From positions 6,714 through 44,784 of the forward strand of contig DEWA01000004.1 of the NCBI GenBank assembly GCA_002363035.1: a stretch of 38,071 bases of DNA. The letters are read 5' to 3'. The notes under the pieces were generated by a model that was given only the letters and a program-made list of their open reading frames with translations, was not told the DNA's origin and ran no database searches. The DNA comes from Verrucomicrobia bacterium UBA3222 (GTDB taxonomy: Bacteria > Verrucomicrobiota > Verrucomicrobiia > Opitutales > UBA9783). This document shows, one piece after another, positions 1 to 8,088 of the stretch (the first letter of the stretch is position 1; each line of letters opens with the position of its first letter). The translations under genes and the position numbers were made by a program.

Positions 1-2230
1 GACGCGCTTCTTCGGCTTCGGCTTTGCGTTCCGCTTTCAACTCTTTGATGCGCTGCTTCCGCTTGTCGTCTTCGTCCATTTCGGGCTTATCCGAAAAACG
101 TCCCGTCTCTTCGTAGGCATTGACTTCATCCCGCGTTTTGGACGTCAGATTTTCCTTGTACAATTCCGTATCCGCACGAACGGCATCGTTGTTCTGCAAC
201 AGAACCGGACGGATGAAAACGATCATCTCCGTTGTTTCCTCGGATTTTCCTTTGCCCGTGAACAGCTCGCCGATACCCGGAATGTCGCCTAACAGGAACG
301 TCTTGCGTTTGGTACGGGTCGTTTCTTTCTTCTTAAGACCGCCGAGAACAATCATTTCGCCGGATTTCGCTGAAACGAACGATTTGAGCTGACGTTTGTT
401 GATGTACGGAATCGTTACGCGATTGTTCGAAGAACCGACCGTCATGGAATTTGCCGTAAAGTTGTCGATCTTTTGATCGATTTCCAGCTGAACCGTACCG
501 TCGGTTCCGATCCACGGCTTGATAGTTAACACGATACCGGCATCCACCTGATCGACCGTGCTGTTCGAAACATCCGCATCGGTAGCTCCGGAACCGGCTT
601 TCGTCTGCAACGCTTTGATGTACGGACGCGTTTCAACCACGCTCAACGTCGCTTCGCGCGCATGCGTCGTCAGCAACGTCGGCGACGAAACAATCTTAAT
701 GTTTTGTTTCGTCTTTGCGGCATTCAGGACACCGTCAATGGTCACCTTCGAATGCTTACCCCAGTTGACAAGACCGCTGAGGATAGGCGACGTAACGCCC
801 GGAATCGACGCGGCACCCGGAGCAAGCTGATTGGTAAAATCCGTATCCTTTTTCGATTCTTTCCCGTCCGTGTTCCAGGTTGGCTTTGTTATGACGCCAT
901 CACCGTGCTTAAACCCGAAGCTTTCCAAACCGCTTGCCTGACCGTCCGTCAAACGCACTTCCGCAATGACAACCTCAAGACGAATTTGCGGCAACACGAC
1001 ATCCAGCTGATTGAGAAGGTTCTGAATTTGACGAATGTCGGACGGGGTTCCGTACGCCACAATCGCATTGAGACGTTCGTCGCATTCGATGCTGAGCTTT
1101 TCGCTGAAAGCCGCCGTCGACGCACCGGCTTGCGTACCGCTGTTGGTCTCTTTCTGTTGCGACATCAACTTCTTAATCAACTCGGTAATTTCCTTGGAAG
1201 AACCGTGTTGAATGCGGAACACGTGGTGCTGCACCAACGGATCGACCGTCGCATCCAGCTTCTCGACAAATTCGCGGATCATCGGTTCGTTGCCCTTCGG
1301 CGTTACGACGATGAAGGAATTGGTATTCTTATCCGAGGCAAACGACGTATTTCCCAACAGGTAGTATTTCAACGCACCCTTTTGCAGATCTTCGAAGCTC
1401 GCCTTCAGGCTTTCGACGCTCGCGTTCTTCGGCTGGAACCACAAAATGGCATCCTGTACGTCGCCGACGCGGTCGATGCGGCTGAAAATGTTATCCAACT
1501 GCTGCAAATTCGCCAGCGAATCGGTGACAAACAGCGCATTGGCTTTATCCAAAGCGACCACGGAGGACGTCAACGGCGTTACCCACGGCATGACCGTACG
1601 AGCCCCTTCACGCGCCGTCAAGTTTTCCAAACGGAACATGCAGCAACAAACCTCTTGGCTGCTCGCCATCGTCGGCAAGGCTTCGCGGTCGACAATGCGC
1701 GGCGCACTGCTCTTTGCCTGATTGATCGGGATCGCTTTCAGCGTATCGTCTCCCATCGGAACCACGGCGACCTTATTGGCGGCCAACGCGCTCATCAACG
1801 TCGCAATCGCCTTTTCGCGCGACAGCGGCTTCTGAATGTCCAGGTTGACGGTGCTCTTCGGCAATCCTTCCCCCTGGATGATGATGCGATCCGTCCACTT
1901 GCCCAGCAACGCCAATACCTGCGCGATCGATTCGTCCACCAGCGAGAGCGAATCGATGAAGGTCTCATCGACGCGTGCACGTACGACACCCGAGGAACGC
2001 CGCGTCGTAGGAGGAGTCGGACGAGCTGCGCCCGCAGATGCCGCCGGTTGTGCAACTGCACCGACGTCCGCCGGATTTGAAACCGCGGGATCTTCATCGC
2101 CCGGCACCGCAATTGCCGGCGATACCGCCGCCGCAAAAACGCCACCGAACAACAAACACGCCCGCAACCTTTTGTTATTCATGTTGTTATTCATGTTGTT
2201 ATTCATGTTGTTATTCATGTTGTTATTCAT
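1..2230 (-). CDS. gspD: Type II secretion secretin GspD (3' end outside window)
   Basis: This is the outer-membrane secretin, which forms the multimeric exit channel of the type II secretion system. I translated the minus strand from the ATG at 2230. It reads a short Asn-rich leader, a hydrophobic signal segment (ACLLFGGVFAAAVSPAIA), a Pro/Ala-rich linker, then N0/N1-type repeats (for example VFRIQHGSSKEITELIKKLM) and a long secretin core. The core contains the conserved NIKIVSSPTLLTTHAREA and GEMIVLGGLKKKETT regions and the FLGDIPGIGELF motif with a following EMIVFIRP. The visible C-terminus is very charged (MDEDDKRKQR and beyond). It is the last visible gene of the gsp operon, 78 bases after gspM, with its own GGGAGGGG ribosome site. 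PilQ-type secretins share this fold, but the operon context favours GspD. Confidence 0.95.
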   Translation of the reverse strand, partial: MNNNMNNNMNNNMNNNMNNKRLRACLLFGGVFAAAVSPAIAVPGDEDPAVSNPADVGAVAQPAASAGAARPTPPTTRRSSGVVRARVDETFIDSLSLVDESIAQVLALLGKWTDRIIIQGEGLPKSTVNLDIQKPLSREKAIATLMSALAANKVAVVPMGDDTLKAIPINQAKSSAPRIVDREALPTMASSQEVCCCMFRLENLTAREGARTVMPWVTPLTSSVVALDKANALFVTDSLANLQQLDNIFSRIDRVGDVQDAILWFQPKNASVESLKASFEDLQKGALKYYLLGNTSFASDKNTNSFIVVTPKGNEPMIREFVEKLDATVDPLVQHHVFRIQHGSSKEITELIKKLMSQQKETNSGTQAGASTAAFSEKLSIECDERLNAIVAYGTPSDIRQIQNLLNQLDVVLPQIRLEVVIAEVRLTDGQASGLESFGFKHGDGVITKPTWNTDGKESKKDTDFTNQLAPGAASIPGVTSPILSGLVNWGKHSKVTIDGVLNAAKTKQNIKIVSSPTLLTTHAREATLSVVETRPYIKALQTKAGSGATDADVSNSTVDQVDAGIVLTIKPWIGTDGTVQLEIDQKIDNFTANSMTVGSSNNRVTIPYINKRQLKSFVSAKSGEMIVLGGLKKKETTRTKRKTFLLGDIPGIGELFTGKGKSEETTEMIVFIRPVLLQNNDAVRADTELYKENLTSKTRDEVNAYEETGRFSDKPEMDEDDKRKQRIKELKAERKAEAEEAR
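2171..2230 (-). repeat. 12-bp tandem repeat carrying five in-frame start codons
   Basis: The unit ATGAATAACAAC occurs four times perfectly (2230 down to 2183), followed by a fifth copy differing only in its last base (2182 to 2171). Each unit supplies its own in-frame ATG, so the secretin starts as repeated Met-Asn-Asn-Asn. Because the unit is a multiple of three, copy-number change would add or remove four residues and one start codon without shifting the frame. Confidence 0.95.
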
Positions 2231-2242
2231 GAAAAAAAAACA

Positions 2243-2250
2243 CCCCTCCC
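2243..2250 (-). promoter_or_regulatory. Ribosome binding site of gspD
   Basis: GGGAGGGG lies 12 bases before the first of the five repeated ATGs, separated by an A/T-rich spacer containing nine consecutive Ts in the mRNA sense. The spacing is rather long, but every later ATG would be even farther away, so 2230 is the best-supported start. Confidence 0.6.
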
Positions 2251-2308
2251 GAGGTTTTTACCGCCGTCGGGACATTTTTGTCGTCCGAAAAACCACCTTT
2301 CTTCTTTG

Positions 2309-2851
2309 TCACTCACGCGAAACCTTTTTCAACTGCAATGCGTTAAAGGAACACTCCGCCTCCAGTTTTTGCGGATCGAAAGCGTTGGCGCGCAATTTTA
2401 TCTTTTCGAGCGAAAGGTACGGTTTCCTTCCGTAGACGCCTTTCTCGAACGCAATCAAATCCTCCATCGTGATATTTTCGCAGTGCAACTGCAGGGTATG
2501 GGCATCAAACATATCCTCTCGACGCGTGCTTGGCGAATCCATCGAATAACTCACTTTGTAGGGACGAATGAGCGTTTCAACCTCGCCCGAGAAAGCGGCG
2601 CCCGATAAGCTTTTGGCAGGATCGATCGACGACAGCACTTTCTCTAAATTACCGTGAACGGTTTCTTTATTTTTAATCCAAAAAAGCTGCTTCTCCGTTT
2701 TTTTGGAAACCGCCTGCCAGTCTTCCAGCAAGCTTGTCCCCTGTTGAATACAGTTGGAAATCCAGAAGAACGCGACCACGCTCAGAAGCATGAAAATCAA
2801 AAACTTCTCGCGCCCATTGCGCTTCGATAAACAATTTAAAAGTTTCATCAC
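2309..2851 (-). CDS. gspM: GspM-like inner-membrane protein of type II secretion
   Basis: A 180-residue bitopic protein with a cytoplasmic basic stretch, one membrane helix at about residues 16-34 (FLIFMLLSVVAFFW) and a periplasmic remainder. Its start overlaps the stop of the GspL-like gene by four bases (ATGA), so the two are probably translationally coupled. GspM binds GspL and stabilises the inner-membrane platform. Sequence conservation in this family is poor. The call rests on topology, length and position between gspL and gspD rather than on a diagnostic motif. A PilO-like ferredoxin-fold protein would be an equivalent description. Confidence 0.72.
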   Translation of the reverse strand: MMKLLNCLSKRNGREKFLIFMLLSVVAFFWISNCIQQGTSLLEDWQAVSKKTEKQLFWIKNKETVHGNLEKVLSSIDPAKSLSGAAFSGEVETLIRPYKVSYSMDSPSTRREDMFDAHTLQLHCENITMEDLIAFEKGVYGRKPYLSLEKIKLRANAFDPQKLEAECSFNALQLKKVSRE

Positions 2852-3954
2852 TGCTCCAATGTTTTGAATGCACTCGGCTTCTGCTCTTTAAAATCGCACG
2901 TCAGCTGAAACTTCGTGCCCTGATCGGACGCATGAACGTTGGCAACCTTCACGGATTCGAAATAACCGCTGTTGAGCAGAACCTTGGTATAATTTTCCAC
3001 CAGCATCGCGCTTTCCGAGACGGCTTCCACCGTCGCATTGTGCAAATTGTCGATAGTTGCGCTCGTAAAATAAATTTTATCGGGACGAAAAGAATTTAAC
3101 AACCCCAGTAATTCGAACGGGCGCATTTCCTGCTCGACAATCGCCCGCATTTTCTGCGCCAGAAACTCTTCGCCCTCGACATGCTTCGCAACTTCCGCCT
3201 GACGTTTGCATTCACGCTGTTTTTGCCCCAGCATAAAGCTTCCGACCCAGAGAGCCGTTTGGCAGATAAATGTTACGAAAAGCGCCGCCAATGCCCACTT
3301 CATGCCTTTATCCGCTCGTCGCGCCGTCTTTTGTTGTTTCTTCAGCTTTAAAACCAGCACTTTGTCGCGAACATCCGCCTGCCAAAGAACTTTTTCGGGA
3401 ATTGTTACGGTCTTTTGCGCGCTTCCGCCCTGTTCCGCCAGCGTGCAAACGCAATCACCGTCGCCGTTTAACACGGCGGATTGCAACATCCAGCGATGCT
3501 CCGAAGTACCGACCGCCTGATTGAATTTCGGTGCCGACAATGATGCTTCGGATTCGGATAAACAGGACGCCGGCTTTTGGTTAACGAGCGTCGAAGAAAG
3601 CGAACCGCACGTCAATACGCAGGTCTCGTCCGGTTGTGCGACAAACACACCGATTGCGGCGCACGGCAAAATATGTACGTCATCGGTTGACTCGCCGATA
3701 AAACCTTCGATGCGTTCCCGCAGACCCGAAAAATACAGCCACTGTGTTTTTTCGGCGTTCAACGGAAGATACCCCCACGCCAACTGCTCGATCGGGAACG
3801 GAAAATTCGCGGTCACTTCGTTGGAAATCGCGTCAAAAATCTTCTTTCCGTCCTGTTTTTTGCCGACTTCGATTGTTTTGAAGATAAAACCGTCGTCGGG
3901 AACCAAAACAACGCCGTTCCCCAAAAAAACTTCCGCCGATGTACCGTCAGCCAT
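2848..3954 (-). CDS. gspL: GspL-like inner-membrane platform protein
   Basis: A 368-residue protein with a long cytoplasmic N-terminal part, one membrane helix at about residues 219-242 (WALAALFVTFICQTALWVGS) and a periplasmic C-terminal domain of about 120 residues. That C-terminal domain resembles the PilN/GspL ferredoxin-like fold (FELLGLLNSFRPDKIYFTSA). GspL couples the cytoplasmic ATPase to the periplasmic pseudopilus machinery; its N-terminal region is actin-like in the family. It begins four bases after gspK and overlaps gspM. The sequence is divergent, but position, topology and C-terminal pattern agree. Confidence 0.8.
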   Translation of the reverse strand: MADGTSAEVFLGNGVVLVPDDGFIFKTIEVGKKQDGKKIFDAISNEVTANFPFPIEQLAWGYLPLNAEKTQWLYFSGLRERIEGFIGESTDDVHILPCAAIGVFVAQPDETCVLTCGSLSSTLVNQKPASCLSESEASLSAPKFNQAVGTSEHRWMLQSAVLNGDGDCVCTLAEQGGSAQKTVTIPEKVLWQADVRDKVLVLKLKKQQKTARRADKGMKWALAALFVTFICQTALWVGSFMLGQKQRECKRQAEVAKHVEGEEFLAQKMRAIVEQEMRPFELLGLLNSFRPDKIYFTSATIDNLHNATVEAVSESAMLVENYTKVLLNSGYFESVKVANVHASDQGTKFQLTCDFKEQKPSAFKTLEQ

Positions 3955-3958
3955 CTTC

Positions 3959-5086
3959 CTAATACGCGTTCTCCTCCAAGTCTACAACAGTCAGCGTCGA
4001 TGTTGCAATTGTTTTTTTACCTTTGGAACCGCCTTTCCCTTCACAAACTTTGAACCGTGCCTGCAATGCAAAAGAGACACCTCCATCCTTCAGAGACAAC
4101 CTCACTGTCAAAAGCGCCGGCTTCGTTGTCAAGATCTTTTCGGCACTTCCCTTCTTTTTGCCTTCGCCGTCCTCCGAAGACGACGCCGTGTGCCCGTGAC
4201 CGAGCGCGTCGATTTCCTGCAAGTTCTTATAGCGGTGTTTCTCCTTGGGATTTTTCTCGCCAACCCCCAAATGTTGCAGAACGGCATCCGCATCCAACGA
4301 AACGCGCTTTCCGACGACCGCCAGCACGTCGCGCGAAGCGGCATTGATGTTGATCGGCCAATCGGAATATAACGACGTACACGCCGCCAACCGCTTCAGC
4401 TGCTTGTTCGGCTTCCCCTCCTTATCGAAAAACAACGCGCGGAATTTGTTGATCTCCGCCAACTGCAAGTAATTGTTGAGCCCCTTCGGAAACGTCGGTT
4501 TGCCGGCATCGTCGGATTTTTTCTTCTTTTCTTCGCCGTCGCCGCCTTCGTCGGAGGCTTCCTCGTCGTCTTTTTTATCTTTCTCTTTTTTGCTTTTATC
4601 CTTCCCGTCATCGGAAGACGCCGCCGCCAAAGGATTTTTTTCAATCAGCGTACATACGACAGGTTTCTCCTTAAGCCATTTCGTGTATTCCTGCGCCAAA
4701 GCCTTCGCTTCCCACATGTCGCCGAACAACCGAAACAGATCGATCAGCTGTTTTTCATCCGAATGATTGAGCGGAATTTTGCCCGATTCGTCAATAATCG
4801 TCACCTCCGCCTTCACGGTACCCGGCAACCGCATGCGCTGCACCGAAGCGGCTTTTTGCGGATCGTCATTGTTCGCCAGCATCTGTTCCAGCTGGCAACG
4901 AACCACCTCCAATGCGTTGTACGCCTCATGGCGCAGGTCGGGTTTGCCTTCAAGTTGCAGCTTCAACTGCATCTCTTGGCTGAGATTTTTCAAAAACGAG
5001 GTAACGATGACCGACAAAATCATCAATATCCCGAGTACCATGACGAGAATGGAACCCGAAATTCGCTTCGTACGAAAGCTTTTCAT
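3959..5086 (-). CDS. gspK: Minor pseudopilin GspK with a charged insertion
   Basis: GspK caps the pseudopilus tip together with GspI and GspJ. The 375-residue product starts with a basic leader and a hydrophobic prepilin-like helix (SILVMVLGILMILSVIVTS, residues 12-30) without the Glu at mature position 5, as is usual for GspK. The conserved patch DESGKIPLN (about 99-107) and the later INAASRDVLAVVG segment (helix-hairpin-helix-like) are typical of the family. Residues about 159-196 are an unusual low-complexity block of Lys, Asp, Glu and Ser. The start ATG overlaps the gspJ stop (ATGA). The call is firm; the insertion is the oddity. Confidence 0.9.
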   Translation of the reverse strand: MKSFRTKRISGSILVMVLGILMILSVIVTSFLKNLSQEMQLKLQLEGKPDLRHEAYNALEVVRCQLEQMLANNDDPQKAASVQRMRLPGTVKAEVTIIDESGKIPLNHSDEKQLIDLFRLFGDMWEAKALAQEYTKWLKEKPVVCTLIEKNPLAAASSDDGKDKSKKEKDKKDDEEASDEGGDGEEKKKKSDDAGKPTFPKGLNNYLQLAEINKFRALFFDKEGKPNKQLKRLAACTSLYSDWPININAASRDVLAVVGKRVSLDADAVLQHLGVGEKNPKEKHRYKNLQEIDALGHGHTASSSEDGEGKKKGSAEKILTTKPALLTVRLSLKDGGVSFALQARFKVCEGKGGSKGKKTIATSTLTVVDLEENAY

Positions 5087-5940
5087 CGGCGCCCTTTCTT
5101 TTTGGATTTCTTACCGTCGGAAGATTTGGATTCTTTTTTACTTCCACCCTTATCCTCCTCGTCATCCTTTTTGTCGGATTTTTTCTTGTCGGAATCCTTT
5201 TGGTCCGTCGACGGCTTGCCGGAAGCTTCCGCCATTTCGGTCACGTAAGTATTGTTGAGATACAGACAGCGCGTTTCCGAAAAATCATCTTTGCGGAATG
5301 TGAAACGCACGACATCGGGACGTACCCACGTCTTTTTGTCCTTTTTCTTGGAATTATTCATGAGCCGCCGCTCGTAATCGTCGAGGTTTTGAACAAACTG
5401 CCACTTGCCCGATTGCGGATCGAAAAAGCCGAATTCCGTTTTAATGACGTAAGGACTGACCAATAAACGTTGCATCTTGGTTTTTCCCGTCGCTTCAACG
5501 CCCTCCGTCAGGCGCTTGGCGGCGATCTCCGGCTCCTCCCGAACCAAAAACAAACCCGAGGAATTCACCAAAAACGTTTCCCAGCACGGTTGTGATGACG
5601 CACCCTGCGTGAACGGCATTGGTGTATTTTTCAAGGCACCGAGGGTTTTGACGTTTTCCTTCGGCAATTTAACGGTCGTTAAAAAAGTCGTTCCGACGTT
5701 ATCCTTGTCGGCAACAACCGAAAACGTATCCGCCTCCTGTTGAAGGAAACGCATGCATTGCTGTACGTGGTCGCAAAAACGTTCGTAGGGCGTCGGTTCC
5801 GTTCGCCACGCCTGCATGAAAAACACCAGCATGGACATGGCGGATATGAGCACAACGCTCCCGATGACGAGTGCCACCACCACCTCGACCAACGTAAAAC
5901 CTTGCTGTTTTTGACTGTCCATGCCGTCGCGACCGTCCAT
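5083..5940 (-). CDS. gspJ: Minor pseudopilin GspJ with a Lys-rich tail
   Basis: A prepilin-type protein: the cleavage site is between Gly14 and Phe15 in QQGFTLVEVVVAL, with Glu at mature position 5 for pilin assembly and Phe15 as the N-methylation site. The length (285 residues), the large globular domain and the position before gspK identify it as GspJ. Residues from about 243 to the end are almost entirely Lys, Asp, Glu, Ser and Gly (KKDDEEDKGG and similar), echoing the block in GspK. It starts one base after the gspI stop. An alternative start is Met7 (5922), which would not change the prepilin motif. Confidence 0.88.
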   Translation of the reverse strand: MDGRDGMDSQKQQGFTLVEVVVALVIGSVVLISAMSMLVFFMQAWRTEPTPYERFCDHVQQCMRFLQQEADTFSVVADKDNVGTTFLTTVKLPKENVKTLGALKNTPMPFTQGASSQPCWETFLVNSSGLFLVREEPEIAAKRLTEGVEATGKTKMQRLLVSPYVIKTEFGFFDPQSGKWQFVQNLDDYERRLMNNSKKKDKKTWVRPDVVRFTFRKDDFSETRCLYLNNTYVTEMAEASGKPSTDQKDSDKKKSDKKDDEEDKGGSKKESKSSDGKKSKKKGRR

Positions 5941-5941
5941 G

Positions 5942-6382
5942 TTACGAACCCTTTTCCGGCATGACCGCCGCTTTTTCTTCGCTCGTCATCCAATCGGGAC
6001 GGTGCACAAAGAAAACTTCGTTTTTACGATCTTTGTTATCCCGGATTTGAACGGCGACGCGATACAAACTCATTACCTTGCAAAACGCTGCTTTGCCGCT
6101 CCAGCCGATTTGAGTTTTGTTATCGGGCAAACAAAACGTGTGTGTTTGTTCCACCTCTTCACGTTTCAGCTGCATCAGTTGCGTGCGAATGAGTTGCAGA
6201 CAAAACGCTTCGTCGTTGTTGCCTTTCGGGAGTTTGGTTTTGCACAGCAGACCGTTTGTAAAACTCTGTGTCAATCCCGTGATACTGACGGCAAACAACG
6301 CCAGCGCGATGATGACTTCAATCAGCGTAAAACCGCTTTGTTTTTTGTCCGTACGCGTAAAACCTCGCCGCTCCCGTTTCAT
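5942..6382 (-). CDS. gspI: Minor pseudopilin GspI
   Basis: A short (146 residue) prepilin-like protein with a basic leader, Gly17 followed by FTLIEVIIALALF and Glu at mature position 5. Small size, order between gspH and gspJ, and the globular domain ending in a Trp/basic region fit GspI, which nucleates the tip complex with GspJ and GspK. It begins three bases after the gspH stop and ends one base before gspJ, so it is tightly embedded in the operon. Individual minor pseudopilins are hard to tell apart by sequence alone, so the letter is assigned partly from position. Confidence 0.85.
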   Translation of the reverse strand: MKRERRGFTRTDKKQSGFTLIEVIIALALFAVSITGLTQSFTNGLLCKTKLPKGNNDEAFCLQLIRTQLMQLKREEVEQTHTFCLPDNKTQIGWSGKAAFCKVMSLYRVAVQIRDNKDRKNEVFFVHRPDWMTSEEKAAVMPEKGS

Positions 6383-6385
6383 AAC

Positions 6386-6895
6386 TTACCACCGCGACGG
6401 TTCGCAGGCACCCGTGAGCGGATCCAATTTGTACTGTTCCCGCCCGTCCCCGAGATCCATATCCAGAAACGTGCTTGCAAAAAATCCGTGCGCATTGATC
6501 GAAATCGCGCCGTTACCCTTCCCGGCGGTATCGGGGCGAAATGTTCCGTTTTCGGTTAATGTCCCGGGATAAACGTGATACCATGTTGCAAATCGCTCCT
6601 GCTGTTGTTTCGGCCACGGAAAATTGCTGACGACCTTCCCGCTTTTATCCTTTACATCCAGCCCTTTTTGAGAAAAATACACCTCCGCCGGCTTGTGATT
6701 TTTGGCGCACCAAAACCGCGCGTAACGCAAGGCATTGGTCAGAATTACCAGCGGACGCTTTTCTTCTGTCGAAAAGAAATTCTTCAAATTCCCCATGTGC
6801 ATGATGCCGACGGCGGAGATAATCCCCACCAGCCCGAACACGAGGAGAACCTCAACCAGCGTAAATCCGGAGCGCGGATTAGTCGCCGAACGCAT
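6386..6895 (-). CDS. gspH: Minor pseudopilin GspH
   Basis: Prepilin leader MRSATNPRSG is followed by FTLVEVLLVFGLVG, with the cleavable Gly at residue 10 and Glu at mature position 5. The body of about 160 residues has a GspH/FimT-like pattern (ALRYARFWCAKNHKPAEVYF). The open frame extends upstream to 6976. I chose the ATG at 6895 because it leaves a normal prepilin leader of ten residues and overlaps the gspG stop by only 17 bases; the longer form would overlap gspG by almost 100 bases. GspH joins the pseudopilus below the tip complex. Confidence 0.85.
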   Translation of the reverse strand: MRSATNPRSGFTLVEVLLVFGLVGIISAVGIMHMGNLKNFFSTEEKRPLVILTNALRYARFWCAKNHKPAEVYFSQKGLDVKDKSGKVVSNFPWPKQQQERFATWYHVYPGTLTENGTFRPDTAGKGNGAISINAHGFFASTFLDMDLGDGREQYKLDPLTGACEPSRW

Positions 6896-7349
6896 CGGAC
6901 GACCGTCCCGATTTCCAATTGCCGATATCATCTTCATCGCCGCTCTGTCCGCCCGGTCCCATCGACCAAAGGTCATAACCGTCGGGGTTATGCTGCCCGG
7001 GACAACGGTACTGCAACGGATTTTTCCACGGATCCATCAACGACTCCGCATCCTTGATGTATGGACCGTTCCAACGTCCCCGCTTGCCGGACGGCGCTCT
7101 TACCAACGCCTGCAAGCCCTCCTGGGTCGTCGGATAACGTCCCATGTCGGACATGTACATCATGAGCGGTGCCTCCATGGTCTTCGTCACCAGCATCTCG
7201 GCGACTTTCTTCTTACTGCCGCTGAAAAATTTCCCGTAGTTGGAAACCATCAGCAACATCAGCATGCCGAGAATGGCGATGACAACGATCAATTCCACCA
7301 GCGAAAAACCGCTCGCCTTATTGAATTTACGCACCCGAAGCTTCATCAT
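6879..7349 (-). CDS. gspG: Major pseudopilin GspG
   Basis: The major pseudopilus subunit and first gene of the operon. Gly14 precedes FSLVELIVVIAILGMLMLLMVSNYG, with Glu at mature position 5. The body has the diagnostic GspG features: MYMSDMGRYPTTQEGLQALV, a DPWKNPLQYRCPG segment and the C-terminal calcium-site region GYDLWSMGPGGQSGDEDDIGNW. Length (156 residues) is normal. Two adjacent ATGs (7349 and 7346) are possible starts. A good promoter ends only eight bases before the first, so the transcript would be almost leaderless. Confidence 0.97.
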   Translation of the reverse strand: MMKLRVRKFNKASGFSLVELIVVIAILGMLMLLMVSNYGKFFSGSKKKVAEMLVTKTMEAPLMMYMSDMGRYPTTQEGLQALVRAPSGKRGRWNGPYIKDAESLMDPWKNPLQYRCPGQHNPDGYDLWSMGPGGQSGDEDDIGNWKSGRSSDAFGD

Positions 7350-7357
7350 ACGTCCCT

Positions 7358-7385
7358 ATTGTAAAACATTTGTGAAAAAAAGCAA
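7358..7385 (-). promoter_or_regulatory. Promoter of the gsp operon
   Basis: TTGCTT (7385-7380), a 16-base spacer and TACAAT (7363-7358) match the sigma70 consensus. The -10 box ends eight bases before the gspG ATG, so the expected transcription start is within about two bases of the start codon. Confidence 0.65.
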
Positions 7386-7593
7386 CTGCCGTTTTTGTAT
7401 CGGGATTTATTTTTCGAACAAATGCGGTATAACGGAAGAACTTGCGTGTTTCGGAAAAATGATTTCGTTTCTGAACGTTGGCGGATTTTTCCGATGCAAG
7501 CCGAAATCTTAATAAGACCGCTTTTCGATAAGTTCGAATTCGGCATCACTAACGGCTCCGCTCTGCCTCCTTTTCAACAACCGCGGCACGTTT

Positions 7594-8085
7594 TTAGCGA
7601 TGAAAGAAATTTTCGTAAGTTTTCCTGAAAGCAGGGGTTCCCAGTATGACCTGCCCCGTGAGCCATTCGCGCAACTTTGTTTTTTTGTCGACGACGCCTC
7701 TTTGAATGTTGTTCGCAACTCCGAGAACGACGGAAGCCTTGGGTTCCGTCAAAAGAACCGTCGCATCGGGAATATTCCCCTCGGTTGTTGTTTGCTCGGG
7801 TAAATGTTTATAAGCCGAAAAATTTCGTTTAACGGATGTATGCGAGACATCCGTCCGCGATTGGTGCGACGGAGAAGTTTGCGGGTTTGTATTGCATGGA
7901 CGTCGGGTCGCTTTAATCAGCTTGCCAATCGTTTTGACTTGCTTATGAGCCTTACCAACATCGGGCTTGTCCGAAGGTTTCGATTTTCGAACCAACACCG
8001 AAACCCGTTTTCCCCTTCCGGAAAGAACGGCAACAACAATAATTACGCCCACCCATACGGCATGCGCAATGTCTTCAAAATCCAT
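7594..8085 (-). CDS. Small membrane protein, probably frameshifted before a C-terminal SHOCT motif
   Basis: A 163-residue product with one N-terminal membrane helix (AVWVGVIIVVAVLSG, about 9-23) followed by a long Lys/Ser/Thr-rich, probably disordered region. It starts three bases after floA and is likely cotranscribed with it. The frame ends at 7594, but the +1 frame continues to 7509 and there encodes KNVPRLLKRRQSGAVSDAEFELIEKRSY. This closely resembles a SHOCT motif (Leu-rich helix, then G-x-[IV]-[ST]-x-x-E-F). Removing one A from the AGGAAAACTT run near 7635 would join the two parts. It may be a pseudogene, a sequencing error or a recoding site. Function unknown. Confidence 0.55.
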   Translation of the reverse strand: MDFEDIAHAVWVGVIIVVAVLSGRGKRVSVLVRKSKPSDKPDVGKAHKQVKTIGKLIKATRRPCNTNPQTSPSHQSRTDVSHTSVKRNFSAYKHLPEQTTTEGNIPDATVLLTEPKASVVLGVANNIQRGVVDKKTKLREWLTGQVILGTPAFRKTYENFFHR

Positions 8086-8088
8086 TGC

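Noticed and set aside
662..2080. Plus-strand open frame of 472 codons opposite gspD
   Set aside because: Antisense to a clear secretin; the product is Arg-rich and low in normal protein features, as expected for a shadow frame.
2171..2230. CRISPR-like or phage repeat
   Set aside because: The repeat unit is only 12 bases, directly tandem, without spacers, and is coding.
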